Origin: Pseudomonadota bacterium
GTDB taxonomy: Bacteria > Desulfobacterota > Desulfovibrionia > Desulfovibrionales > Desulfovibrionaceae
Assembly: GCA_018816865.1 (NCBI GenBank)
Contig: JAHIUW010000003.1
Coordinates: 1-56,521 of the forward strand
Direction: 5' to 3'
DNA length: 56,521 bases
Each line of letters starts with the position of its first letter. Position 1 is the first letter of the stretch. The notes under the pieces were generated by a model. It ran no database searches. It worked only from the letters and a program-made list of their open reading frames with translations, and was not told the DNA's origin. The position numbers and the translations under genes were made by a program. Of this stretch, positions 24,897 to 32,803 are shown piece after piece.

Positions 24897-27035
24897 ATGA
24901 ATGAAAACCATTGTCGTCATATAGCCAAGGACATGTCCCTGGCGGTGTCTCAGGTTTCCGCCGTGGCTCAGCTGGTGGGTGAAGGGGCCACGGTGCCCTT
25001 CGTGGCCCGCTACCGCAAGGAGGCCACAGGCTCCCTGGATGAAGTGGCCGTGGCCGCCATTCGCGACCGCCTGGAAGTACTCGCCGAGCTGGACAAGCGC
25101 CGGGGGGCCATCTTGTCCTCCCTGGAGGAGCGTGGCTTGCTGACTCCGGAGCTGCAAGCGGCCGTGGATTCAGCTTCGGACAAGGCCCGGTTGGAGGATG
25201 TCTATCTGCCGTACCGGCCCAAGCGGCGCACCCGCGCATCCATGGCCCGGGAACGAGGGTTGGAGCCTCTGGCCCAGGCTCTTATGGCCCAGCGGGGCCG
25301 CGACCCCGAGGGCCTGGCCCGGCCCTTCGTCGCTGCGGGCAAGGGAGTGCCGGATGTGGAAGCAGCCCTGGCCGGGGCCCGGGATATCCTGGCCGAAGGC
25401 ATGGCCGAAGATCCGCGCCTGCGTGCTGCCGTGCGCCAGCTGTTTATCCGTCGCGGCAGGTTTGTGTCCAAGATGGTCAAGGGCAAGGAAGAGGCCGGAG
25501 CCACCTATCGCGACTGGTTCGCCTGGGATGAACCCTTGCGGACCATTCCCGGACACCGCGCCCTGGCGATGTTCCGGGGGGAGGCCGAGGGCTTTCTGTC
25601 GCTGTGCCTGCGACCGATAGAGGATGAAATTCTGGAGCTGGCCCGCAGGTCCCTGGTGCGTGGTCAAGGCCCGGACTCCCAGCAGGTGGAGGCCGCCCTG
25701 GCCGACGGCTGCAAGCGTCTGCTGGCCCCTTCCCTGGAGAACGAGATCCGGGCGGAGGTCAAGACACGGGCCGACGCCGAAGCCATCCGGGTCTTTGCCT
25801 CCAACCTGCGCGGGCTGCTGCTGGCCCCGCCTCTGGGACAGAAGGTCGTGCTGGCCCTGGATCCGGGCTTTCGCACCGGTGCCAAGCTGACCGTGCTGGA
25901 TGCCCAGGGCGGCCTGCTGCATCATGCCACTATTTTTCCCACGACCTCGGCCGGCCAGCGCGAGGCCGCGGCCACCGTGGTCAAGGACCTCTGCGCCCGG
26001 TTTAAGGTCCAGGCCGTAGCCGTGGGCAACGGCACCGCCGGACGGGAAACCGAGGCCTTTGTGCGTGAACTCGGACTGGGGCTGCAGGTGGTCTTGGTGA
26101 ACGAGGCTGGGGCTTCGATCTATTCGGCATCGGAGATCGCCCGGCGTGAATTCCCGGATCTGGACCTGACCGTGCGCGGGGCTGTGAGCATCGGCCGTAG
26201 GCTGATGGACCCCCTGGCCGAGTTGGTCAAGCTGGACCCCAAGTCCATCGGCGTGGGCCAGTATCAGCACGATGTGGATCAGGCCGGGTTGCGCCGGTCC
26301 CTGGACGATGTGGTCATGAGTTGCGTGAACGCCGTGGGCGTGGACGTGAATACCGCCAGCCAGGAACTGTTGACCTTTGTCTCCGGGCTGGGACCGGGGC
26401 TGGCCAAGAACGTGGTCGAGCATCGGGATGAGCACGGCCCGTTCCCCTCCCGGGTCGCCCTGCGCAAGGTGAAGCGGCTGGGGCCAAAGGCCTTTGAGCA
26501 GGCCGGTGGATTCTTACGGGTGCGCGGGGAGGAGCCGCTGGACTCGAGCGCTGTGCACCCCGAGCGTTACACCCTGGTCCGGCGCATGGCCCGGGATGCC
26601 AAGTGTACCCCGGCCCAATTGCTGTCCGATCCCGAGGCCCGGGCCCGCGTGCGCCTTGAGGACTACGTTTCCGAGGACGTCGGCCTGCCCACGTTGACGG
26701 ACATCATGGCCGAACTGGAGAAACCAGGCCGGGACCCCCGAGCCGCTTTCAGCGCCTTTGCCTTTGCCGAGGGGGTGAACAAGGTGGAGGATTTGGAATT
26801 GGGCATGGAATTGCCCGGCATCGTTACCAATGTCACCAAATTCGGGGCCTTTGTCGACATCGGAGTGCACCGGGACGGCATGGTGCATGTGAGCCAGTTG
26901 GCGGATCGCTTTGTGGCCGATCCCGCCGCGGTGGTCACCGTGGGCCAGGAGGTCCTGGTCCGGGTCGTGGAGGTTGATCGCCAGCGTAGCCGCATCGCAC
27001 TCAGCATGCGCGGTCTTGTGGGAGGGAAGGGCTAG
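24897..27035 (+). CDS. tex: Tex-family RNA-binding transcription accessory protein
   Basis: 712-residue cytoplasmic protein with the Tex layout: N-terminal helical part with VPFVARYRKEATGSLDE, YqgF-like RNase H-fold domain (about 325-445, LALDPGFRTGAKLTVLD), helix-hairpin-helix segment (FVSGLGPGLAKNVVEHRDEHGPF) and a C-terminal S1 domain (about 635-705, ELPGIVTNVTKFGAFVDIGV). Tex proteins bind RNA and influence transcription. ATG 24897 begins the conserved region; a GTG 21 bases upstream is in frame and possible. It is a single-gene unit. Confidence 0.94.
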   Translation: MNENHCRHIAKDMSLAVSQVSAVAQLVGEGATVPFVARYRKEATGSLDEVAVAAIRDRLEVLAELDKRRGAILSSLEERGLLTPELQAAVDSASDKARLEDVYLPYRPKRRTRASMARERGLEPLAQALMAQRGRDPEGLARPFVAAGKGVPDVEAALAGARDILAEGMAEDPRLRAAVRQLFIRRGRFVSKMVKGKEEAGATYRDWFAWDEPLRTIPGHRALAMFRGEAEGFLSLCLRPIEDEILELARRSLVRGQGPDSQQVEAALADGCKRLLAPSLENEIRAEVKTRADAEAIRVFASNLRGLLLAPPLGQKVVLALDPGFRTGAKLTVLDAQGGLLHHATIFPTTSAGQREAAATVVKDLCARFKVQAVAVGNGTAGRETEAFVRELGLGLQVVLVNEAGASIYSASEIARREFPDLDLTVRGAVSIGRRLMDPLAELVKLDPKSIGVGQYQHDVDQAGLRRSLDDVVMSCVNAVGVDVNTASQELLTFVSGLGPGLAKNVVEHRDEHGPFPSRVALRKVKRLGPKAFEQAGGFLRVRGEEPLDSSAVHPERYTLVRRMARDAKCTPAQLLSDPEARARVRLEDYVSEDVGLPTLTDIMAELEKPGRDPRAAFSAFAFAEGVNKVEDLELGMELPGIVTNVTKFGAFVDIGVHRDGMVHVSQLADRFVADPAAVVTVGQEVLVRVVEVDRQRSRIALSMRGLVGGKG

Positions 27036-27191
27036 GCCAGCAAGTCGCCCGCAAAGAAGGTCCGTCCAGTATCTGTCCTCGACGGGCAGGGGGTGCTTGA
27101 TACATGCTTTGATAGTCGTCCTTGCCTTATGGTTTGAGGCCGCTTTGACGAGCGCATTGACTACAATGCAGAATTGGGGAGTACCCAAAAG

Positions 27192-27220
27192 AAAAAGCCC
27201 TGGAATTTCCAGGGCTTTTT
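27192..27220 (-). terminator. Terminator downstream of tRNA-Ser
   Basis: AAAAAGCCCTGGAA / TTCCAGGGCTTTTT is a perfect stem with A/T tails, 8 bases beyond the CCA end of the minus-strand tRNA. Confidence 0.9.
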
Positions 27221-27227
27221 CGAAAAG

Positions 27228-27319
27228 TGGCGGAGAGGAGAGGATTCGAACCTCCGATCGAGTTTCCCCGATACACGCTTTCCAGGCGTGCTCCTTAAAC
27301 CGTACTCGGACACCTCTCC
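27228..27319 (-). tRNA. tRNA-Ser(GGA)
   Basis: On the minus strand a 92-base tRNA including an encoded CCA. The acceptor stem is GGAGAGG/CCTCTCC; the anticodon loop lies in CACGCCTGGAAAGCGTG with anticodon GGA; a long variable arm (as in class II serine tRNAs) precedes the T arm GGAGG-TTCGAAT-CCTCT. It reads UCC/UCU codons. Confidence 0.96.
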
Positions 27320-27372
27320 GCAAGGGAGTGCTTACTTACCGAATCCGGTGTGGGTTGGCAAGCCTTTAACGC

Positions 27373-27406
27373 AAAAAAATCCGGCGCATGGAGTTGCGCC
27401 GGATTT
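27373..27406 (-). terminator. Terminator after the candidate selenoprotein gene
   Basis: On the minus strand AATCCGGCGCAA / TGCGCCGGATT is followed by a T run. It starts 7 bases past the second TGA (27413-27415) rather than near the first TGA 79 bases earlier, which supports translation to the second stop. Confidence 0.85.
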
Positions 27407-27412
27407 TGCTGG

Positions 27413-27583
27413 TCATTCTTTGGGGTCGTGCTCGATGGTCTTCTTGTCTTTCTTGGCCTTGGGCTGCCAACTGCAGCTCTCGGAGGAAGGGCCTCAGCCT
27501 TTGATGCCGAGCCTGGGCAGGATGACCTGGGTCAGCACGAGGTAGATGCCGACGATGAGCAGTATGTTCAGCAGGCTATCCAT
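27413..27583 (-). CDS. Candidate small membrane selenoprotein (in-frame TGA)
   Basis: With TGA 27496-27494 read as selenocysteine, a 56-residue protein results: a single N-terminal membrane helix (MDSLLNILLIVGIYLVLTQV), then LPRLGIKG-U-GPSSESC and a lysine-rich tail ending HDPKE before a second TGA. U30 and C37 could form a redox pair facing the aqueous side. The start ATG 27583 has a strong AAGGAGGCC. A hairpin starting 16 bases after the TGA fits the bacterial SECIS rule, and the terminator follows the second stop directly. If TGA is a true stop, the product is a 29-residue membrane peptide. I know of no exact family match; the selenoprotein reading is inference. Confidence 0.6.
27463..27496 (-). 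promoter_or_regulatory. Putative bacterial SECIS element
   Basis: Directly after the in-frame TGA, GCTGC-AGTTG-GCAGC forms a perfect 5-bp stem with a 5-base loop. The loop begins 22 bases after the TGA and has G as its second base. This meets the general bacterial SECIS pattern (apical loop 16-37 bases after UGA, with G among its first two bases) recognised by SelB. Confidence 0.5.
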
Positions 27584-27686
27584 GAGGCCTCCTTGCTGAT
27601 GACGGTTTACCGCGCCAGAGGGGGCGGTCTGTGTTGCAAGAAGATAAGCTCCCCCGGGCGAAGGTCAACCCCCACCCCGTGCGCCG

Positions 27687-28793
27687 TCAACCTTGATGAA
27701 ACTCGCGGATTGCCGTGCAGACCTCGTCCACCTGTTCCGTTTCAAGACCCGGGAACAGCGGCAGGCTCAGAATCTGTGCTGCCATCCGTTCGGTCAGGCC
27801 CAACTCGTCGGCGCGGAAGGGGACCTTGCCGTCGGTGAACAGGGCCTGCTTGTGCCCGGGGATGGGATAATGCTGACCCGTGCCGATACCCCGTGCGGCC
27901 AGGAAGGCGGCCAGTTCGTCCCGGCGCTGGGAGCGGATGACATAGAGATGATAGACGTGCTCGCAGCCTTCGGCCACCGTGGGCGTGATCACGGGCAGGC
28001 CTGCGAGGCCCTCGTCGTAGATTTCGGCCAGCATGCGCCGCTCCGCCGTGGTGCGGTCCATGTGCTTCAGGCGTTCGCGCAGGAACGCGGCCTGGAGTTC
28101 GTCCATGCGGCTGTTCACCCCGGGGATGACGCATTCGTAGCGCTTGGACTCGCCATACTGGCGCAGCCGCCGCAGGGCCTGGTCCGCCTCGACGTGCGAG
28201 CCGCAAATGGCCCCGGCATCGCCCAGGGCGCCGAGGTTCTTGGTGGGGTAGAAGCTGTAGGCCGCCAGCTCGCCCACTGTGCCTGCGCCGCGCCCGCCTG
28301 CCACAGCACCGTGGGCCTGGGCGCAATCCTCGATGAAGGCCACTCCACGCTTGCGGCAGAGGTCTTCCAGGGAGTCCAGGTCACAGGGATGGCCGTAGAG
28401 GTGGACGCCGATCACGGCGCGGGTTTGTTCGGTGATCATGCGCGCCGCGCTTTGGGGGGACAGGCAGTAGCTCTGCTCGTCCACTTCGGCAAAGACGGGA
28501 ATGCAGCCCGCCGCCAGCACGGCGTGATAGCAGGGCAGGGCGGTGAACGCGGGCAGCACGACCTCGCCGCCTTCGCAGCCCAGGGCCTTCAGGGCCAGGA
28601 TCAGGGCGTCCGTGCCGCTGTTGAGGGAGACGCAGAAGCGCGTGCCGACCCAGGCCGCGAATTCCTGCTCAAAGGCCTCGGTTTCGGGGCCCATGAGGTA
28701 CCAGCCGCGAGCCAGGACGCGCTCGAAGGCCTCGCGCAGGGCCTGTTCCTGAGAAGCCAATTGGGCTTTGATATCATTGAACGGTATGGGCAT
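27687..28793 (-). CDS. DegT/DnrJ/EryC1-type sugar aminotransferase
   Basis: 368-residue PLP enzyme that transfers an amino group to a keto-sugar nucleotide, usually for surface polysaccharides. Motifs: LNSGTDALILALKALG (cofactor phosphate region), PAFTALPCYHAVLAAG, FIEDCAQAHGA, and SFYPTKNLGALGDAGA with the Schiff-base lysine near residue 184. NSRMDELQAAFL and GQHYPIPGHKQ are also typical. ATG 28793 (MPIPFNDIKAQL) is preferred over a GTG four codons upstream. No other sugar genes are near; the candidate selenoprotein gene lies 103 bases downstream on the same strand. Confidence 0.92.
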   Translation of the reverse strand: MPIPFNDIKAQLASQEQALREAFERVLARGWYLMGPETEAFEQEFAAWVGTRFCVSLNSGTDALILALKALGCEGGEVVLPAFTALPCYHAVLAAGCIPVFAEVDEQSYCLSPQSAARMITEQTRAVIGVHLYGHPCDLDSLEDLCRKRGVAFIEDCAQAHGAVAGGRGAGTVGELAAYSFYPTKNLGALGDAGAICGSHVEADQALRRLRQYGESKRYECVIPGVNSRMDELQAAFLRERLKHMDRTTAERRMLAEIYDEGLAGLPVITPTVAEGCEHVYHLYVIRSQRRDELAAFLAARGIGTGQHYPIPGHKQALFTDGKVPFRADELGLTERMAAQILSLPLFPGLETEQVDEVCTAIREFHQG

Positions 28794-28926
28794 CGGGATG
28801 TTCACTCCGGTTGAATTCGGGACGGATTGAACCCCTCATTTACCCGCGCCCCGAGTGGAATGCAAATGGAGAACCGAGGGCTGTGGCAGGGGGAGGAGCA
28901 GGAGGTGGGGGGGGGAGGGGCGCAGC

Positions 28927-28960
28927 AAAAAGGCCGGCCACCCTCACGGGTGACCGGCCA
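28927..28960 (-). terminator. Terminator of the flavoprotein gene
   Basis: On the minus strand GGCCGGTCACCC-GTGA-GGGTGGCCGGCC, one mismatch in the stem, followed by TTTTT, 21 bases past the stop of the nitronate monooxygenase-like gene. Confidence 0.88.
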
Positions 28961-28981
28961 GGGATGTCGATTCGGGAAGGC

Positions 28982-30130
28982 CTAAGCGCGGGCCTGGATG
29001 TATTCGGCCTTGAGCGAGGCAATGAGATCGTGGACAGAGACGATGTCCTTGACCCGGTGCACATTGGCCCCGGCAAAGGCGAAGCCGTGTTCCAGCTTGC
29101 CCTTGACCGCATTGGTCAGGGCGCTGGCGATGCAGTAGGGGCTCTTTGCGATGTCGCAGGTCTTGACGCAGTGGAACGGGCAGCGGAAGGGCTTGCGCTT
29201 GCCTGCGCGCACGGCGTCGATGAACTTGCTGCGCAGGGCGCGTCCGGGCATGCCCACGGGGCTCTTGATGATCTCCACGTCGGCTTCGGTGGCGTCCACG
29301 AAGGACTGCTTGAAGCGCGGATCGGCATCGCATTCGAGGGTGGCCACGAAACGGGTGCCCATCTGCACACCGGCGGCTCCCAGATCCAGCATCTTCCTGA
29401 TGTCCGCACCGTCGTAGACACCGCCAGCGGCGATGACGGGTACCTTGACCCCGGTCTTCTCTTCAAAGGGGCGCACGGCCGCGATGACTTCCTCCACCAG
29501 CTTTTCCAGGCGGTAGTCGGGGTCGTCGAGCTGTTCGACCTTGAAGCCCAGGTGGCCTCCGGCCTTGGGGCCTTCCACCACGAAGGCGTCGGGCATGTAG
29601 TTGAACTTGTTCAGCCATTTCTGGGTGATGATCTTGGCCGCGCGGCCGGAACTGACGATGGGAGCCAACTTGGTCTTGGCGCCTTCGGTCAGGTAGCCGG
29701 GCAGGTCCAGGGGCAGACCGGCGCCGGAGAAGATGATGTCCGCGCCTTCCTTGACGGAGGTGCGCACCATGTCAGCGAAGTTGGTCAGCGCGACCATGAT
29801 GTTCACGCCCAGGATGCCGTCGGACTTCTCACGGGCAGTGCGCAGTTCACGGGTCAGGGCCTTGACGTGGGCCTCGGAATTCTTGGCCGCTGCGTTGTCC
29901 CTGAAGCCGATCATGGCGGCGGCGATGACACCGATGCCACCCTCGTTGGCCACGGCCGAGGCCAGGCCGGATAGGGAGATTCCCACACCCATGCCGCCCT
30001 GGATGATGGGTACCCTGGCCACCAGATCGCCGATGGTCAGCTCGGGCATCGTCAGCTCGGGCATCTTCATCTCCGGGAATGTGATCTCGGGCATCGTGAG
30101 CTCAGGCAATTTAATTTCAGACAATCTCAT
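28982..30130 (-). CDS. Nitronate monooxygenase-like FMN flavoprotein with N-terminal pentapeptide repeats
   Basis: 382-residue TIM-barrel flavoprotein of the 2-nitropropane dioxygenase/FabK-like family. Motifs: VPIIQGGMGVGISLSGLASAV, DIIFSGAGLPLDLP, VVEGPKAGGHLG, VPVIAAGGVYDG and GAAGVQMGTRFVA (FMN phosphate loop). Before the barrel lie five units of the form xPExx (LPELT, MPEIT, FPEMK, MPELT, MPELT), encoded by near-identical 15-base repeats. ATG 30130 is preceded by GAGGAAACCC; longer upstream starts lack support. Cysteines near the C-terminus (KTCDIAKSPYCIAS) may bind a metal. Physiological substrate unknown. Confidence 0.88.
   Translation of the reverse strand: MRLSEIKLPELTMPEITFPEMKMPELTMPELTIGDLVARVPIIQGGMGVGISLSGLASAVANEGGIGVIAAAMIGFRDNAAAKNSEAHVKALTRELRTAREKSDGILGVNIMVALTNFADMVRTSVKEGADIIFSGAGLPLDLPGYLTEGAKTKLAPIVSSGRAAKIITQKWLNKFNYMPDAFVVEGPKAGGHLGFKVEQLDDPDYRLEKLVEEVIAAVRPFEEKTGVKVPVIAAGGVYDGADIRKMLDLGAAGVQMGTRFVATLECDADPRFKQSFVDATEADVEIIKSPVGMPGRALRSKFIDAVRAGKRKPFRCPFHCVKTCDIAKSPYCIASALTNAVKGKLEHGFAFAGANVHRVKDIVSVHDLIASLKAEYIQARA
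30036..30110. repeat. Five tandem 15-bp coding repeats
   Basis: Units at 30036-30050, 30051-30065, 30066-30080, 30081-30095 and 30096-30110. The first two are identical (GTCAGCTCGGGCATC). They encode the xPExx repeats at the N-terminus of the flavoprotein and could change copy number by slippage without breaking the frame. Confidence 0.85.
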
Positions 30131-30234
30131 GGGTTTCCTCATGTTACGGGATGGTTGCGCATGTTGCGTACGCAATGCTTTCCGCATTTCTATGGACGCC
30201 GGGCAGCACACCCGGTCTGTATTTATGTAGCAGT

Positions 30235-30255
30235 GCCAACGATGCGATCGTTGGC
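30235..30255. other. Perfect hairpin between purC and the flavoprotein gene
   Basis: GCCAACGAT-GCG-ATCGTTGGC forms a 9-bp stem 24 bases downstream of the purC stop (minus strand). No T run follows on either strand; it may be an operator, mRNA end structure or weak terminator. A second GC stem (CCGGG/CCCGG) lies at about 30199-30215. Confidence 0.45.
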
Positions 30256-30278
30256 CTGTCTTAGAATATAACACCCGA

Positions 30279-31178
30279 TTACTTGAAAGGGAATGCCTCG
30301 CCGGTGAGAAATTCGTAGGCCTCGACGTATTTCACGCGGGTGCGTTCGATGACTTCGGGGGTCAGGGTCGGCGGGGGCGGGGTCTTGTCCCACACCTGGG
30401 CGGAAAGCCAGTCGCGCAGGTACTGCTTGTCGAAGCTGGGCTGCGATGCTCCGGGGGCATAGCCCTTGTGGGGCCAGAAACGTGAGGAATCCGGGGTCAG
30501 GACCTCGTCGATGAGGATCACGCCATCAGCGGTCATGCCAAATTCGAATTTGGTGTCGGCGATGATGATGCCCTTAGTCGCCGCGTATTCGCTGCCGGCC
30601 TTGTAGATCTCCAGAGAGGCCTGCTGCACCTGCTGCACCACGTCGCGTCCGGCACGGTCCATGGCCTGATCCATGGTGATGTTCTCGTCGTGCTCGCCCA
30701 GGTCCGCCTTGGTGGAGGGGGTGAACAGCGGCTCGGGGAGCTGTTCCGATTCCCGGAGATTGGCGGGCAGGTCGTAGCCGCAAACGGTGCCGGTCCGCTG
30801 GTAGTCCTTCCAGCCGGAGCCGGTGATGTAGCCGCGCACGATGCACTCGATGGGCAGGGGCTTGGCTTTCTTGACGATCACCGAGCGGCCTTCCAGGTCG
30901 GTCGCATAGGGGGCCAGTTGCGACGGAAACTTGGCCACGTCGCGTTCCACAAGGTGGTTGGGCACGATGTGCGCGAACTTGTCCATCCAGAAGAGGGTGA
31001 TCATGTTCAGGACCACGCCCTTGTAGGGGATGGGTTCGTTCATGACCACGTCGAACGCGCTCATGCGGTCCGTGGTGATGATGAGCAGCTCGTCGGGAGA
31101 AATTTCATAGATATCACGGACTTTTCCGCGGGAAACCAGGGGGTATTCCTTGATGCTGGTCTGGGTGACGATATTCAC
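30279..31178 (-). CDS. purC: Phosphoribosylaminoimidazole-succinocarboxamide synthase
   Basis: 299-residue ATP-dependent ligase joining CAIR and aspartate in purine synthesis. Motifs: SRGKVRDIYEI (ATP-binding N-terminus), TTDRMSAFDVVMNEPIPYKG, ECIVRGYITGSGWKDY, IADTKFEFG and DEVLTPDSSRFWP. The length fits the family. Translation starts at GTG 31178, eight bases after the G of AAGGAG; no ATG is suitable. hisD lies upstream on the same strand, 146 bases away. Confidence 0.96.
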   Translation of the reverse strand: MNIVTQTSIKEYPLVSRGKVRDIYEISPDELLIITTDRMSAFDVVMNEPIPYKGVVLNMITLFWMDKFAHIVPNHLVERDVAKFPSQLAPYATDLEGRSVIVKKAKPLPIECIVRGYITGSGWKDYQRTGTVCGYDLPANLRESEQLPEPLFTPSTKADLGEHDENITMDQAMDRAGRDVVQQVQQASLEIYKAGSEYAATKGIIIADTKFEFGMTADGVILIDEVLTPDSSRFWPHKGYAPGASQPSFDKQYLRDWLSAQVWDKTPPPPTLTPEVIERTRVKYVEAYEFLTGEAFPFK

Positions 31179-31324
31179 GGTGTGCTCCTTGAGGTGGCGA
31201 TGGCCCCTCTCATACGGGAAAAACAGTCGATTTGGAAGCGCCGCGCAGCCCCTCCATTTGCGGGGCGGGGGCCTGTGTTCTTCGCGTGGCCGTGGCCGTG
31301 ACCGCGCGGGAGGGCGGCTGTCAG

Positions 31325-32629
31325 CTATTGTTTGCGTTGTTCCACGCTGCGGGCGTGGGCTTCCAGCCCTTCCAGGCGCGCCAGGCGGGCGATCTTGTCC
31401 GCATGGGCCTGGATGAAGGCCGGTGAGGTCGCCACCACGCTGGATTTCTTGATGAAGGTCTGCACGGACAGGGCCGAGGAAAAACGCGCCGTGCTGAGGG
31501 TGGGCAACACGTGGTTGGGGCCTGCGAAATAGTCGCCCACCGGCTCGGGCGCGGTGTGGCCCATGAAGATGGCCCCCGCATTGCGGATCTTGCCCAGCAG
31601 CGCCCAGGGATCGGCCACGGCCAGTTCCAGGTGCTCCGGGGCCAGGCGGTTGATGCAATCCACGGCGGCGTCCAGGTTGGGGCAGAGCAGGATCGCACCC
31701 CAGTCGTGCAGTGATTTGTTGGCCACCTCGGCGCGGGGCAGCAGGGCGGTCTGAATCTTCAGCTCGGCGCGGACGGCCTTGGCCAGTTCAGGGTCGGTGG
31801 TGGCCAGGATGGACGAGGCCAGGGGGTCGTGTTCGGCCTGGGAGAGCATGTCCGCAGCCAGCCAGGCCGGGTTGGCGCTTTGGTCGGCGATGATGGCGAT
31901 CTCGCTGGGGCCGGCGATCATGTCGATGCCGACCTTGCCCATGAGCAGGCGCTTGGCCGTGGTCACAAAGATATTGCCAGGCCCGGCAATGACGTCCACG
32001 GGCTGGATGGTCTCGGTGCCGTAGGCCAGGGCCGCGATGGCCCAGGCGCTGCCCGCGCGGAAGAGCTGGGTTAGGCCCAACAGATTGGCCGTGGCCAGCA
32101 GGTACGGGTTCAGGCTGCCGTCCGGGCGCGGCGGCGTGGTCACTTGGATATCGCGGACCCCGGCCACCTGCGCCGGAATGGCGTTCATCAGCAGGCTTGA
32201 GATCAGCGGGACCTGACCACCCTGGCCGCCGGGGACATACAGCCCAACGCGGTCCACGGGCGTGACCATCTGGCCCAGGATGGTGCCGTCGTCTTTGGTG
32301 GTCCACCAGGAATTCTCGCGCTGGCGCTGGTGATAGGCGCGGATGTTGGCGGCGGCTTCGGCCAGGATTTCCATGTCCGATGCCGGGACCTCGGCGCGGG
32401 CGGCCTCGTATTCCTGCGGGCTGACCTTGAGCGCGTCGGCGCTGAGGGTCTTGCAGTCGAATCTGCGGCCATAGTCCACCAGCGCCTGGTCGCCGCGTTC
32501 GCGCACGGTGGCCAGGATCTCGGCCACCGCGGCGTCCACATCGGCACCGGGGGCATCCCGCCCGGCAAGGCGGGCTTTTAGGGCGGCCCAATCCTGGGGG
32601 CCGGAGTAGGGCAGTTCGGGGCAGGGCAT
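31325..32629 (-). CDS. hisD: Histidinol dehydrogenase
   Basis: 434-residue zinc enzyme catalysing the last two steps of histidine synthesis, histidinol to histidine with two NAD. Key residues by comparison with E. coli HisD: zinc-binding QAEHDPLASS (Gln and His), the catalytic Glu-His in RLAPEHLEL, the Asp in EPVGDYFAGPNHVLPT and the His near the C-terminus in EGLEAHA. The NAD-binding block IAGPSEIAI is present. No other his genes are adjacent. It is transcribed toward purC. Confidence 0.97.
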   Translation of the reverse strand: MPCPELPYSGPQDWAALKARLAGRDAPGADVDAAVAEILATVRERGDQALVDYGRRFDCKTLSADALKVSPQEYEAARAEVPASDMEILAEAAANIRAYHQRQRENSWWTTKDDGTILGQMVTPVDRVGLYVPGGQGGQVPLISSLLMNAIPAQVAGVRDIQVTTPPRPDGSLNPYLLATANLLGLTQLFRAGSAWAIAALAYGTETIQPVDVIAGPGNIFVTTAKRLLMGKVGIDMIAGPSEIAIIADQSANPAWLAADMLSQAEHDPLASSILATTDPELAKAVRAELKIQTALLPRAEVANKSLHDWGAILLCPNLDAAVDCINRLAPEHLELAVADPWALLGKIRNAGAIFMGHTAPEPVGDYFAGPNHVLPTLSTARFSSALSVQTFIKKSSVVATSPAFIQAHADKIARLARLEGLEAHARSVEQRKQ

Positions 32630-32744
32630 GGGGGCTCTCCTTCTGGGCAGCGGCCCTCGGTGGGGAGGGCGACGGCTCGGTGTTCAGCGGGAAGGCTGGC
32701 AGAATAGAGGAGGACCTGGAAAAAGTCGAGCCAGAGCGGGCATG

Positions 32745-32776
32745 AAAAAAGGCCGGGACCTTTTGGGTCCCGGCCT
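32745..32776 (-). terminator. Terminator of the porin gene
   Basis: On the minus strand GGCCGGGACC-CAAAA-GGTCCCGGCC followed by TTTTTT, about 28 bases past the porin stop. The stem is perfect. Confidence 0.92.
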
Positions 32777-32803
32777 AGGCGTCAGGTAGCTAAGACAACA
32801 AGC

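Noticed and set aside
30036-30110. Possible CRISPR-like array because of regular 15-base units
   Set aside because: Units are contiguous, without spacers, and translate to a regular peptide repeat in frame with the flavoprotein.
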